Of a stretch of 64,000 nt of DNA, positions 21,092 to 32,952 are shown piece by piece. The notes under the pieces are model-generated. The model was not told the origin of the DNA. It saw nothing but the letters and a program-made list of their open reading frames with translations, and did not search any database. The DNA comes from Dysidea avara (Eukaryota; Porifera; Demospongiae; Dictyoceratida; Dysideidae), in NCBI RefSeq assembly GCF_963678975.1, contig NC_089273.1, positions 33,542,973 to 33,606,972 on the forward strand, in the 5' to 3' direction. Numbering within the stretch: position 1 is the stretch's first letter; each line of letters opens with the position of its first letter. The translations under genes and the position numbers were made by a program.

Positions 21092-24000
21092 GTATGTGTA
21101 TAGCAGGGAACATTGCATGGACTACTAGCTGGACAGATGTATTTTAGGGTTTTACACATTATGGTTGGGTTTATTGAATTTTGCTTGCTTCTAACTGTAG
21201 CTATGGCAGACAGAATGCACCTATCAATGTCAATCCCCTCCCCATATATAGGGTCTCCATACACCTACTGAGAATTTGACATCTACGCCTTGCCCCACCC
21301 TGGGGCTTTTGACAGCAGCAGTTTGCTGAACCAAAAATTATTATGCTATGTAAATAAATTCCCTATAGAACCCCTCTTTTGAGGTGGGGATTTAACAAGC
21401 TTCTTAGATCCAGTACTGGGGAATTGGGACATTGAAAACAGTGCAAATTGAAAACTGAAACTGAAACCGAAAAACTAAACTTGGTCAAAACTTCATATTA
21501 ACAGGTACCTCTTAACAAAGGCCACCTCTGTAGTAAGACCACCGTATAATAAGGCTGCCTCTAATGAAACCACCTCATTATAGTAGTTATGTGGTTCAAC
21601 AAAAAGGCTGTAAGGTGTACTCATAATGTAATAAAGTATCAATCAATAAGACAGTACTTAAAAGTTAAAATGACAGGTGCAGGGTTGTACAAAAGGATAC
21701 ACCATCTTACCTTACCAAGACCTAAAGTCCATGGTCATGTCACAATGAAAAAGGGGTAGTTGCATGCATAATTTACTCTGCTGATACTGGATTTGATAAT
21801 GGATTTCTCATGAATTGTGCATGATTTAAGAGTTGCATAGTTAAATTAATGATCTTGGACTTTGTGTCTTGGTAATAGTTAGACACTTGTGATAGATGTC
21901 TTTGAGGATTTAAAAACCTGAGGTGATGTCAATAATATTATTACTTGCGCCTCAGTAATTACTGATGTCACCTCAGGTTTTTAAATCTTCGAACATGCTT
22001 ATTACGAGTGCCTAACAATTATTAAGACACAAAGTCCAAGATCATTAATGTTGATTTTGTAACTATGCAACTCCTAAATCATGCACAATTCATGAGAAAT
22101 CCATTATCAAATCCAGTATCAGTGGAATAAATTATGCATACAATTGCTCCATTTTCATTTGTGATTGACTTTAGGTCTTGGCATGCACAGTAAGATCATA
22201 GTATATCCTTTTGTACAACCCTGCATGCAGCTGTCATTTTAACTTTTAAGTACTGTTTGATTGATTGATACTTTATTACATTATGAATACACCTTAGCCG
22301 GACCTACTTGACATAACTACTATAATGAGGTGGTCTTATTTTTAGAGGCAGTCTTATTATACAGGTGGTCTTATTATAGATGTGGTCTTTGTTAAGAGGT
22401 ACCTGTGAATATAAAGTTTTGACCAATTTTAGTTTTTCAGTTTCAATTTTCACTATTTCCAATCTCCCTGGGGAATTTGACACTATAGACTTTGTCAAAT
22501 CCCCTGTATTCGCCACCACATTCCCCAACCCTACTCAGGGGTGGGCATGACAATGCTACATGCATTTCTAATACATTCAGTCTCAAATATAGTGTATTAA
22601 AAGAAATTTAACGAAGGCTGTGGTAGCTTCTTTAAATAAGGGAAAAACAACTGAAATATCTACGTAGATAAGCGTCGCCTATTGTTTTGCATCATAACAG
22701 AAAATGGAATTTCCTGCCTATGTGCATGCCAAAATTTGTGTGATCGGGATGACAAACAGGACAGGAAATCAATATGGAGTGGACTAATGGCTTTGATCCC
22801 TCATCACTGAAATTAGTATGAACACTGCTTACCTACACAACATAATTCAGTCTATGCATTACACAAAACAAACATATTAAGATTATCCCCATATCTCTAT
22901 AGATCTGCACTAGCAGTACAATGTAAGTTGAATTTCAAGGGACTATATAGCATTGTACAACTTGTTTTGATGCATAATTCTTCAAGTTATTTTTGCATAT
23001 TTTGCACAGGATGTCAACACTTCTACCACCTTACCCTTGTATGATGATAACTGTTCAAGTTACAATGGACTATGCTTGAAATTTTTGGATGAAAATGCTA
23101 TCTCATTGTCTACACGTACATTGAAAGGAATATCTGACAACGACGTTGCTAATTTTATTGAGCTTTTAGATCAATACTCTGGTAAAAGTGTTGTCAGTGA
23201 ACAATGTGCTGAAGTTGTGTTACCATTTCTGTGCCAATACATACATCCCCCATGTGATGGTAATGGTAGTGTCAACTTTATAAGCCAGGAACAGTGTAGT
23301 AATATCCGTGATGTGGTGTGTGCTGATGAGTGGAGGCTGGTTATGGTGTCAGCATCATCATTACTTTTACCAGTCTGTGAACATTTCAGTCATGTTGACA
23401 ATAATACTCTGACCATTGACGATAACGCTACACAAATAACAATGCAACCGTTACAATGTCACTATCAGTTTAAAAACTACTGTGGCTTGTGCCGACCTCT
23501 GTGTGGAGAGTTTTCATCACATAGTGCTAATAAGAAATTACAAGAAAAAATTACAATGATAATTGCTGCTATGTTGGCACTTTCTGGTGGAATTCTATTA
23601 TTTATTGTATCTATCATAAGAAGGAAGTCAATGTAAGTAGTCTTATACTTTCTGGACAAGACAAGGTGTCATTGGTGAATTTATACTGATGTCATGGTGT
23701 GGGGCTAATACCGTAAACTCAAAGGGTATAATCCCGACATTACCTTTCCTTTTTTTAATGCTCTTTCATTATCTGCTTTGCTTAAATAATTTTCTCATAA
23801 TGTGCAAACAAAGTTTTCTGTGTCTTTTAGAGCCCCTCATGATCAGATTGAATGCCATTCACATTACTAAGGCTACAAATAGCATAGAAACTATAATATA
23901 TGCAATGGAGTCTCTAAGATCATAAATATTTCCACAACATCAATAAGTGTGTATGTGTATTAAATTTTCTCCAAAGCCTGATTTTTGGTCTGCCTGCCTG

Positions 24001-27000
24001 CTTGCCTGACCACAGTCAAAAGGCTAGAGCCCAAACAAAATTGTGCATGTTGTTCATGACAGGTGGCAAAGCATGTGATTTTTCTGGTTCCAACAAGTGT
24101 CTGCCTTCTGCACTTTCCCTTCCTTTTATCTGGTCATGTTCTTCATGCAATAAAACCATACAGAGATGTTAATTTTTGGTATTGATACTTAGAGGAGCAT
24201 ATTTAGATGCCACAAACTATTTGAATCACTTCAGTGGAAGTATACCTGTGGCTTGTACTTATTTTGTTGTGTTAGTAGTTGTAGTGAATTATTTTCATTT
24301 TAGAGAAATCAGGCTATACCTGTAGCTACATACACTAGTTACTTATTTTTTGCTAGGATGAAACAACCGCATTGCAACCACACCCTTAAGCAATCATAAC
24401 ATGTTGCCACATTCTTAAACAATCAGATGCAATAAGGTGCAATGTTTGCTCCAGTAAACAAGACGTAGCAATGAACAGGCTCCCGTTGCTCACTCGAGAT
24501 GAACAGCGAGACCAAGATACTCACAGTCACATAACTATAAAAAAAATTTAACTAGTGCAATTAAAATTTTAAGAAAACATAGTAGAATTCCAGGGATAAA
24601 GTATATATGTGACCAAATTTGGGAAAACCATATATCTACATACATTAATAGATGGTAAGAGATGCGGTTTTAAACATTTCAATCCAGTATAGTTTGGAAG
24701 GTCAAAAGCTACGAGTTTCAAATTCACTGTGAATGCAGCCAACCATATTGTTTATCTCACTTGAATCCACTAGCTGTTGGTATAACCATGATTTTTGAGT
24801 ACTTTTTCATGACGGTATCTGTAACACAAATACGTCATCATGGGTGATAGTGGGGGTGGGCAATTGGTATATGAACAGAAAATGGCCGAGTATAGTTCAT
24901 ATAATGTTACCAGCCTTAATATTGGGCTCTTAAGACCACCTGTGTCACTGAAAATAAAAGTATTTTACATAGAAAACATCTGGGCAACTGTCCGAGGTTG
25001 CGTGCGTGTTCATGTCTCTAGCCTTGTGTTTCAGCTGGTCAGTAGCATTAAAAGGTGCCACAGCATTTTTGCTGGCACATGTCTCTAGAAATCTACTTAT
25101 GGAAAGCAGCCTGAGCAAATAAGTTGCATGCATAGCTGAGGTGCAATAGTGTATTGTTTAGGTGTGGCTATATCCATTCATGGTGAAAAGTGAAATTCAC
25201 TGGTGTGTGCATATATAGACAATTATCAAAGATTTTGTCACATAGTCAAACAAGTGATATGAATGATGATATTATGTGACCGGATTATACAAAACCGATC
25301 CAAATTGCACATCAGGCAAAATCAAACTAACACCACCAGTGACGTTATTGTACTAACAGTGTATCGTACTAAATAGTTTTGACCCTCAGTACTACTCAAA
25401 ACTACTCAATGCTGGTTTTAACAGATATCTTTTCTGGGTGGTGCAGATAGCTCGAATGGCAGTTTCTGGTCTTGTGAAGAACCTGGCTTGGCAAGAATCA
25501 GTGGTTTACTGATGAATGGCCTGATAACTTAATGTTGGCCAAATTTTTCTGTTGATTTTGCTGCGTATCTGCAACTAAGAAGCCAGTACAACTCTGTAAT
25601 CTCATGTCTGGACTTCAATCGTGGTCTGGCTACATTTTGGAGTCTATCTCTTTCCCACCCTGGGAAACTCTACAAGCAGCTACAAGTACTGGAAGTGGTC
25701 TGAAAGGTAATAGATTGATGCATCTCTGGACTAAATTTCATATGCGTGCTTGTTATCACCTTGGCAGATTATGCTGACTTGAATTCTTTAAAACAGTTTA
25801 TCTCGAAACATTTTCCATGTAGCATACACTAGATAATGTACTTTAACAGATGGCAGCAACATGACAATGTAGGGATTTTCTCACATAGCTGTTCAGTCAA
25901 ATGCTACATCATTCATACGGGCGTATACCTTGTTTCTCTACTTCTAATCATTGAAACCTTACTTCATTTTAAATTATTTTTAATGCTGAGAGCAACTGAC
26001 AAAGTTCTACCAGTGACTCAACAAAAGAATAGGAGAACCACAGAATAATTAAGTAAATTCCCTGTGTAAGGATGTCATTGATGTTGTGACATGTGGCAGC
26101 AATGGGAATGATAATGAAAAGAATGGACATTAACATTAGTGTCATCAAATCCGTAGATGAAGTGTTCCCACATGTAGTAATATAGTTTACGCTGACTATT
26201 TTTGGCAGTGAACACCATACATACGTAGATGTGGTATGTGGTGAAAATAGAAATTGCTAGTATTTAATCTGTTTTACTACTGTCAGTAATTGACAGCTGA
26301 TTATTGTTTACATCATTGCAGTTAATGTTGATCATGTGTTTGAATTTGGTTTTTGGGGGCATAGTCTGGATTAGCAGTGGTATGCAAAAGCCTTATATTA
26401 ATTAGAGGTGCACCAATAATCGGATTGGCTATTGGTTATTGGCCTTGTTTTTTCATATTGGTATCAGATCGGTAACATGCATAAAAAGGCAGCAGATACA
26501 GATACACATAAACATCTATTTATGGGCACTCATACTCTAGTAATACCCTAGCAACGCAGGATTATGTAGTGTTGGCTATCGATTACAGTCCCACTCTGTC
26601 ACTTATTTACTACATTTAGAGAGCAACTTGTTAGAGAAAATGTCCATGCTACCATACCAGATCGGCTTTGTTTATTGGCTTGATAATATTATTTTATATC
26701 AGTTATCGGAATATCGGCTAAAAGTCATATCGGTGCACCTCTAATATTAATTGGAGTGCAGGCCTCAGTTTCAGATGAAGCTTCACTAAAATGACTAGAT
26801 GTGATAAATTGGCACGTTACCATGAATATCACAGTTGAACAGTAAAAATTGACTTTACTCAAAAATAGTTACACTTTACCAGATTAGCACTGCCAGTGTA
26901 TTGTTATTATTATCATTGATATCACTATTACTAGGACTACGTCACATACATCCAAGTACATGTACCAACAGGAATACCTAATAGCAGGACAATGCATAGC

Positions 27001-30000
27001 GAGGAGTGTGTCATTCCCAGCACACTCACTGCTTGAAGTATCTTAGTTTACTACAGTAGTATATCCCCAGTACATGGAACAGTTAATTGTTTGTTATTTT
27101 AGTAGTTTTTCAGTAAACCCGCATTTACTGATGTTTTACTGAGAGTTTAAAACTTAGTAAAATAATTATGTTCCATATACTTAAGTCTACTGACACTTTA
27201 CTATCAGGATATCTACAGTAAGGCATCTTAACAAATTAGTAAACTAAGAACCTTCAAGCAGTGACTTCACTATGTGTCAGGTACAAAGAAAACACAATTT
27301 TCATGCATGTATATAGTTTCACGGTTCCTTCTTTTTCACATTTATCCATGTTAACAGATTGTGTCATTGTATTAAATATTTTTCTTTTTTTTCAGGTTGA
27401 GCTTTCCACAAATTCAAATAGTTTATCTAGCACTCTGTGCTTTTATAATTGGTAAGCTACGTATGCATATTCATATGTTACAAACTGAATGTATTGCACA
27501 CTGTTATAGTGAACTGCAGAATTTACGTCACATTAAATAATGCTGAACCTCTATGTACTCCGTCTCCATCCGATATACCCTACCAAAAATATTATGCACA
27601 ACATAGTATGATAGATGTATTTTGTTTGTTTTTAGCTTGTTTGATTCTTATTACATTTCTTGGTGGACAGGAGATATTCTTTTGCACAGATGAATATTTA
27701 GATGTGGCAGTTAAGCATCCATCAGTGTTTTGCCAAATCTCAGGTAATTTGAATATTGATCAAGATTAATTGTTGTGAGTTGCATGGCCAAAAAACTAAA
27801 ATGTGCATGCCTAATAAATAATCGAAACCACTGCTGTGAGTTATTTACATGTCTTGTAATGTTTTTGCAATCTCCACCGCAATTCATGTTTTCTTTACCA
27901 TTTTTAACTCCTTTTGCAGCTCATGGGAAGGTAGTAACCTGTTATTATAAATGTGCAATTTTCGTATCTAAAATAGGCAACCCATCTAATGTGACGTGAG
28001 CCAGTGCTGATTCTGTCACACACACCCAATGGCTTTTTTCATCCCTGAATTTAGATTAAAGGCCATACAATGTTTCACTCTATTTCACATCACTATTAAT
28101 GAATTACTACACTAAACTCTGTATTGTAAAAAAATAACAGTGCAAGTAGTAACATAAATTTAACTCTCCATTATCATTGGCATTACCAGAAAACTGTTTT
28201 TAAATTATAAAGCACAGAATTGTCTATAGTGCTTATTATTACGACATCTATTTTAAAAGGTTGGACTAGGAAAAAAACTGTGCTTACCTGTGAACTTTTG
28301 AAGTTAATTAATACTCTTTCATTTGGTTAATTTAGGCCTTTAATGGTATAGGAGCATTGATAAATGCGGTTAAGAGATGTCATGAAGTGAAAATGTGTTT
28401 ATACAAGGAAAGGGAAAGGAGGCCACTGTCACACTCAACTCCACCAGGAGGCAAATTCCAGTTACTCACTACAATTTTATTAGTATGTGCTGGGTTGACA
28501 CAAAATTAAAAATGGTCCTGTGCATTGATACAGTATACAGTATTATTTTAAAGGTGGCAATGACAGTGAATCATCTGGTAGAGTATGTATCCATTTCCCC
28601 TATCGAGTAGTTAATGCATCCTTCCACTCTTTCTAGTACAAGACACAACATTATAAATTATGACTCCGCTAACACTTTGGATCTTTATAGTGTTCCCCCT
28701 ACGCAAGCTATAGGAAAAAGTGGTCTCAGCGAGACCATGGACACAAGATTATCAATCATGTGTTAAGTGAATGCAAATTAACTTCAACCAAGAAAAAGAG
28801 CATGATGCACAAAGATGCACGTACAATTACAAAATAGACAAAAGATCTTACTTATTGCACACACAAGGCTGTACATTGATTACTAATTAATAATTAGGTT
28901 ATAGCCCAGCTAGGTTGTGCTTGAATTGGTCAATCTCTGTTCATGTTCTGAGATAAGGAATTCAAATTTTGGGAAAAAACTTCTTTTATGTGGTCCTCTA
29001 CATAAATCCAGAAACATACACAAAAGGTATACAGCCTTGCCTGGCAGGCCATTATGTGGAGTAGGCACATGTACAATTTCCAGCTGGTGATGCAGTTTTT
29101 CCATGGTGGGGCAATCAAGAGTACAGTTTCCAGGATTTTTCCAAGGTGGTTTCCAGATCTGGTCCTAAGTGCTAAACTGTATTTCTCACATCTGCTTTCT
29201 ATAGCACTCAAGATGCGTTGCACCTTCAGACTCAGTGATCTACCAAAGCTCCATTTCCACGTGGACAGAGGTGCCAATTTACAGCCATCTCTCAGAAGTA
29301 ACTGGGAATAACATTTGATAATAAACTGGATTGGTCAACTCATGTACGTAGCTACTACTTGTAAGAAGACGTCTTTTTTATTTATTTTGGATTAACTCCT
29401 ACAGGAAAACTTTACCAACTGAAGTCATCAAGATGTGTTATCTTGCCTGATTTATGGTTTACCGGTTTGGAGTCCTTTGTTGTCTCAGTAATACATTCAT
29501 CACTTACAACGTTTACATAATTGGGGTGCGTGTATCACTGCTTCATTGCAGAAATTTGACCATGTGTCAGAACATCGTACCAACTTTATTGACTGACAGT
29601 TTCATCTTTAATTAAGTACCACTGCTTGTGTACTTTACAAAAAATCTATATTGGTGATGATACTTTGCTGGATCCTTCAGTAGTATTTGGAACTAATCAT
29701 AAGCATCATACTAGATCCTCACAAAGATTTATTCAGCCAGCCTTCTGTAGATTGTCCTTTACTAAGAAACTGTTTAGACATTTCTGCCGCACTCTGGTGG
29801 AATGGTCTGCCTGATGAAGTTGCTCTGTCCTCCACTTTTCCTTCAGTGTATAATTTTATGTTGTGTAGTGATTGTGTAATTTTTTTGTGTAGTGTATTTG
29901 TGTTGTGTACAAATAGTTCCTGTATCTGTGTGCTGGTGTTGTACTTGTATTGCTTCTGCACTTGTGTGTTTGTTAGAGATGTACATTAGTTCTTTGTACG

Positions 30001-32435
30001 CTCTTGTACGGAAGAACAGCTATGCTGAATATTTGAGCTAAAATAAAAATCAAACAATTAATCAAGCATGGAGGAGCTAGTGAACCTCTTATGTATGTCA
30101 GTCTGTCAGGACTAGTGAGGAGTCAGTTGCAATATTATAACTACAGGTGCTAAGAATCTTGTCTCTGTCATGAGATGCTTACTGTCACCAATATCATCAA
30201 GGCCATAGCAGCGCAGCATATAAACACACAAACTGTTGTTGCTGCCATTAAACATTAATTTGTTGATTGTCTCTTAAAACTGTCAAGCATTGCATGCCAA
30301 AATAATCTCAACAATGAGTGAAAGCATTACCATGTGGCTCTGTGTGAGCTGGTTAAGATTTGGAATATTTGCTTACCTGCATGCACAGCAAATAGTATTA
30401 TAATTTGGCCATATTGGTTTATGCTATGTGCGTAATTACATATGGGTCATTTCACGTAATCACTAGGTCATCTTTGCTGAAACTTGGGGTATTTGTAGTA
30501 GCTACTTGAGGTGTTCATCACCCATACAATTTTTTTGGTCACTGCATTATGACCACAAACATTTTGAATATTTCATGAAAAATTGGTCCATCTCATGTTA
30601 GTAAATTAACTGTAATTTTGTACTGTGTTAATGTTAATTTCAATGATTGTGGTATTTGTGATATATGGGGCTAAAATGGTATGGGTGATATGCACTGACT
30701 ACAAACACACCAAGTCTAAGAGAGATTTTTTGTTGATTTGAGACATGGAATGACTATACAGATTACAGAGAGGAGTAAATTTGTATGTCGGATGATAATC
30801 TTCCCTGCATATATAAAGTACATTTAATTGTAATAACAAAATTCATTGTACTAGTAGTAGTAGAGATAGGAATGGTTAAGCAAAAACCTTATCAAAATTG
30901 TTGACAAAACTGCAATTCCAAAAGTTTGTAAACTGTTGGTGCAAGTGTGATAGGAAAAAATCATTCATGCACTGATCTGCCTCATTTTAGGTGAGTGATT
31001 TAGCATGAATATATGAAATTATTTGTCTGTGATACCAAATCCTAGACACAGCCAAGAACAGAGTTGTAAAAAAATCATCTGAAGTTGCCATAAGGATAAA
31101 AAAATAATTAAACCAATGCTGTTCATGTGTGGCATCCACCTTTTACTTTCTTGACTGTGTGGCTTACTGTAAGTTTTGGGTGAAAAATACATCAATTTTT
31201 TCAGAAAATTTGTTGTTGCTATTGTGTAATTAACCTGGCCATGCTGAATTCTTCATACTCAGGTTTTTCTAACCACTGGTTGTTTATGCTTGCTGGCATA
31301 CTCTGGTTTCAACATACATGTCATCTATTTATGAAAATTATGTTTCCAATGTGGTCAAAGAGACATGACGACAAGGAAAAGTCAGTTGTACTTCATGTGT
31401 TAGAGCTTTCTGGAGCAATCTTTATTAGTATTATTGCACCAGTGACATATTCAGTGCAATCAGAATACAGACTATCTCGTTTTCCTCCAATATTCTGTGC
31501 TCCCTCAAGAATATTCTTATTTTATACACTGTGTTTGCCACTTTGCATGATATGTGGAGGAGGATCAGTTCTACTCATTATTGTTCTTTGGACATTAGTC
31601 AAGGTTAGTATATACTATTTATATTCCTTTGTGTAATTTCCTTTGCATTTTAATATAAGATTTTCTTGTGAATTGACCAGTTTTAGAACTAAATCTGTAA
31701 GCCTTCTTACAAGAACCTATAGGGATTGCATTCACAGTGTAATTATGGCGATGGTGAATGATTAATATATATGTAATATTATTATTGTATTTCATCAATA
31801 GATCAAGAGGTAAAGGGCATGTGGCTAGCATATATTTGTGAAAGATTATGTGTGCATATATAGCTGGAGTTTTGAGAATGATGCCAGGACTGCACACAAA
31901 TAAATATGTTATTATTATTACTTATTCTGGAGCTGGTACTACTTCATTGGTACAATATAATTATTAATTGTTGACACAAATGAATGTATTTATGTAAAAT
32001 ACATTTTATCATGTTTAGAGGAAACAACTATTCAAGAAAGAATCATCCAAATGTTTCTGCAACATACAGGTTGGTATACCAGAAGTGAAAGTCTTCCTGA
32101 TACTATCTTATTTTGTTGTTTTTGAAATAATGGCTCTAGTCACTTTGGGTATCAATGTCAGAGATTCAGAAACCATTACAAAAACATTACTGGAGTACAT
32201 TTTCTGTCAACTAAGCGGGCTTAACAACGGTAATTCATGTACTGCATTGAGAGATAAAATAGAGTCTCATTTACAAATCGAGCTTAACAATGTAACGTAT
32301 CTTTTAATGGGACTTCTGCCATGGGTAATCCTGTTACTTGCTATCCAGTTTACAGACATCAAAAACGCACTTCGAAAGGTGGGGTCTGCTTGCCAACAAT
32401 TTTGTAAAGACAAGAGAGCCATCAATAGAAAGTAA
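20666..32435 (+). CDS. Frizzled-class receptor, copy A (spliced, about 656 aa)
   Basis: Proposed exons: 20,666-21,091; 23,010-23,632; 27,396-27,451; 27,636-27,743; 31,263-31,603; 32,019-32,435 (stop). All have GT/AG borders and the phases join in frame. Residues 1-91 are hydrophilic and probably cytosolic. Residues 92-114 form a hydrophobic helix preceded by KRLSVWFK, so N-in orientation is likely. Residues 135-292 form a Frizzled-type cysteine-rich domain: FLCQYIHPPC has the spacing of Fz FLCxxYxPxC, and LLLPVCEHF parallels LxCExFP. Seven membrane segments follow: IIAAMLALSGG, IQIVYLALCAF, HWLFMLAGILWF, AIFISIIAPV, IFLFYTLCLPL, VFLILSYFVVF and LLPWVILLLAI. LSFPQIQIVYLA matches the Fz TM2 start RYPERPIIFLS. 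The expected role is a Wnt-type or other CRD-ligand receptor at the plasma membrane. The Dishevelled-binding KTxxxW after TM7 is absent. Family call firm, subfamily unknown. Confidence 0.82.
21092..23009 (+). other. Intron 1 of receptor A
   Basis: Donor GTATGTG, acceptor TTTTGCACAG. It is mostly occupied by a large inverted repeat (about 21,260-22,510). Confidence 0.8.
21260..22510. repeat. About 1.2 kb foldback repeat in intron 1
   Basis: Left-arm landmarks (AACAGGTACCTCTTAAC, GTACTTAAAAGTTAAAATGAC, GATCTTGGACTTTGTGTCTT, AAAACCTGAGGTGATGTCA) recur in inverted order on the right, converging near 21,955. Arms are roughly 500 bp. The same structure is in copy B, so it predates the duplication. 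Confidence 0.85.
23010..23632 (+). CDS. Receptor A exon 2: Frizzled cysteine-rich domain and TM1
   Basis: The exon starts after CTGCACAG-type acceptor TTGCACAG and ends in TCA AT|GTAAGT, phase 2. It encodes Cys 157, 164, 208, 217, 224, 238, 246 and 265 of the domain, then a CGLCRPLC linker that corresponds to the Fz CGAPCEP linker, and the first membrane helix ending in IIRRKS. Confidence 0.87.
26403..26743. mobile_element. 341-bp hAT-type MITE, TAGAGGTGCACC termini
   Basis: TAGAGGTGCACC and GGTGCACCTCTA bound the element, with the perfect 8-bp duplication ATATTAAT at 26,395-26,402 and 26,744-26,751. The interior repeats TATCGG, as in the 15,989 element, and the termini are similar, so they are probably of related families. 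Confidence 0.92.
27027..27263. mobile_element. 237-bp MITE, CACTGCTTGAAG termini
   Basis: CACTGCTTGAAGTATCTTAG is mirrored by CTAAGAACCTTCAAGCAGTG. ACT flanks both ends, and copy B retains the empty site CACACTACACTATG. A 3-bp duplication suggests a CACTA-like origin. Confidence 0.8.
27396..27451 (+). CDS. Receptor A exon 3: start of TM2
   Basis: A 56-nt exon between TTTTTTCAG and GTAAGC, entered in phase 2 and left in phase 1. It encodes LSFPQIQIVYLALCAFII, the counterpart of the Fz RYPERPIIFLS segment. Confidence 0.82.
27636..27743 (+). CDS. Receptor A exon 4: end of TM2 and first extracellular loop
   Basis: A 108-nt exon, phase 1 to 1, acceptor TTTGTTTTTAG, donor CAG|GTAATT. It encodes ILITFLGGQEIFFC and ends at SVFCQIS. 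The two cysteines 17 residues apart parallel the Fz loop cysteines before TM3. Confidence 0.8.
28352..28482 (+). CDS. Possible extra or alternative exon of receptor A (uncertain)
   Basis: The 131-nt open segment joins exon 4 in frame (phase 1, acceptor GGTATAG) and ends at a strong donor (TTA|GTATGT). If used, exon 5 would need the acceptor TTTTTTCAG at 31,204 rather than 31,262; the total stays in frame (about 719 aa). The copy B equivalent (53,634-53,764) differs by only one base. Against it: the insert (ALINAVKRCHEVKMC...) adds charged sequence and would add an eighth core helix, which breaks the Frizzled topology. Confidence 0.35.
29300..30062 (+). mobile_element. Decayed LINE 3' end in an intron of receptor A
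   Basis: Broken frames read LGITFDNKLDWSTHV, LPTEVIKMCYLA, RSSQRFIQPAFCRLSFTKKL and ALWWNGLPDEVALSS in that order. These are typical C-terminal motifs of CR1/L2-type reverse transcriptases. Frameshifts and stops separate them. A related remnant is at the same place in copy B, so the insertion is older than the duplication. Confidence 0.75.
31263..31603 (+). CDS. Receptor A exon 5: TM3 to TM5
   Basis: A 341-nt exon, phase 1 to 0, acceptor CTTCATACTCAG, donor AAG|GTTAGT. It encodes HWLFMLAGILWF (TM3), a basic loop WSKRHDDKEK, then VLELSGAIFISIIAPV (TM4) and the PSRIFLFYTLCLPLCMICGG helix (TM5). An upstream in-frame acceptor at 31,204 would extend it by 58 nt. Confidence 0.8.
32019..32435 (+). 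CDS. Receptor A exon 6: TM6, TM7 and short C-tail
   Basis: The acceptor is ATGTTTAG. It encodes a third intracellular loop (RKQLFKKESSKCF), VFLILSYFVVFEIMALVTLG (TM6), an extracellular loop with NNGNSC, and LLPWVILLLAIQF (TM7). The tail is about 28 residues (DIKNALRKVGSACQQF...). The stop TAA is at 32,433-32,435. Confidence 0.85.
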   Translation, partial: RKQLFKKESSKCFCNIQVGIPEVKVFLILSYFVVFEIMALVTLGINVRDSETITKTLLEYIFCQLSGLNNGNSCTALRDKIESHLQIELNNVTYLLMGLLPWVILLLAIQFTDIKNALRKVGSACQQFCKDKRAINRK

Positions 32436-32876
32436 ACAAGCTTGCAATGCATACTCACACTTAGAATAATATTATATATTTGACTGTTGCACGAGGATTC
32501 AATAATTATGAATACAGTTGCGTATGAATTTTTACCTTCATGTACTGAAACTGTATTCCAATTTTTTGTATATACATATATCTATACATGTATATCAAGT
32601 TGGTTGATAATAATATTCATATTATATATACATAACAGTTAGTATCTCTAAAATGTGTGCACCTGTAGAATAACAGTGGAAAGGCTATAGCCCTTTCTTT
32701 TGCTTTATGGGGTCTACACATTAACAGCAGTATAATAGTATAGAGATGAGTAGTCCAAGAAAGTTCGGATGCATAATTATGTGTGTAGCTTAGTAGTGGT
32801 CTATTGACATCAAATGTTTAGAGAAGTCATACAGGATATGAGAAATAACGTTACTTCTTCATCATTTGTCAAGACT

Positions 32877-32952
32877 ATTATGTAGGTTGGAGGAAGGGAC
32901 CAACAATAGTGGGACACCATTTCTTCTTTCCTGGTCCCCCAGTCTACATAAT
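32877..32952. repeat. 76-bp imperfect hairpin downstream of receptor A
   Basis: ATTATGTAGGTTGGAGGAAG and its near complement (CTTTCCTGGTCCCCCAGTCTACATAAT) face each other. The counterpart in copy B is near 58,390-58,470, so it predates the duplication. It could be a small MITE. Confidence 0.7.

Larger units (their letters stand above)
23633..27395 (+). other. Intron 2 of receptor A
   Basis: Donor GTAAGT, acceptor TTTTTTTTCAG. It contains two MITEs (26,403-26,743; 27,027-27,263). The segment of about 25,080-26,945 is missing from copy B. Motifs resembling TGTGACCRRATTTG (about 24,609 and 25,277) are probable ends of decayed elements. I support no gene in it. Confidence 0.75.

Noticed and set aside
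24840-25088. Open frame starting MGDSGGGQLVYEQKMAEYSS (also at 47,115 in copy B)
   Set aside because: It lies inside intron 2 of the receptor and resembles no family. The copies diverge in the 3' part and end differently. It is probably duplicated non-coding DNA.
28930-29311. Overlapping open frames on both strands near 29 kb and 54.3 kb
   Set aside because: They lie in or beside the decayed LINE sequence within an intron; no consistent motif is present beyond LINE fragments.
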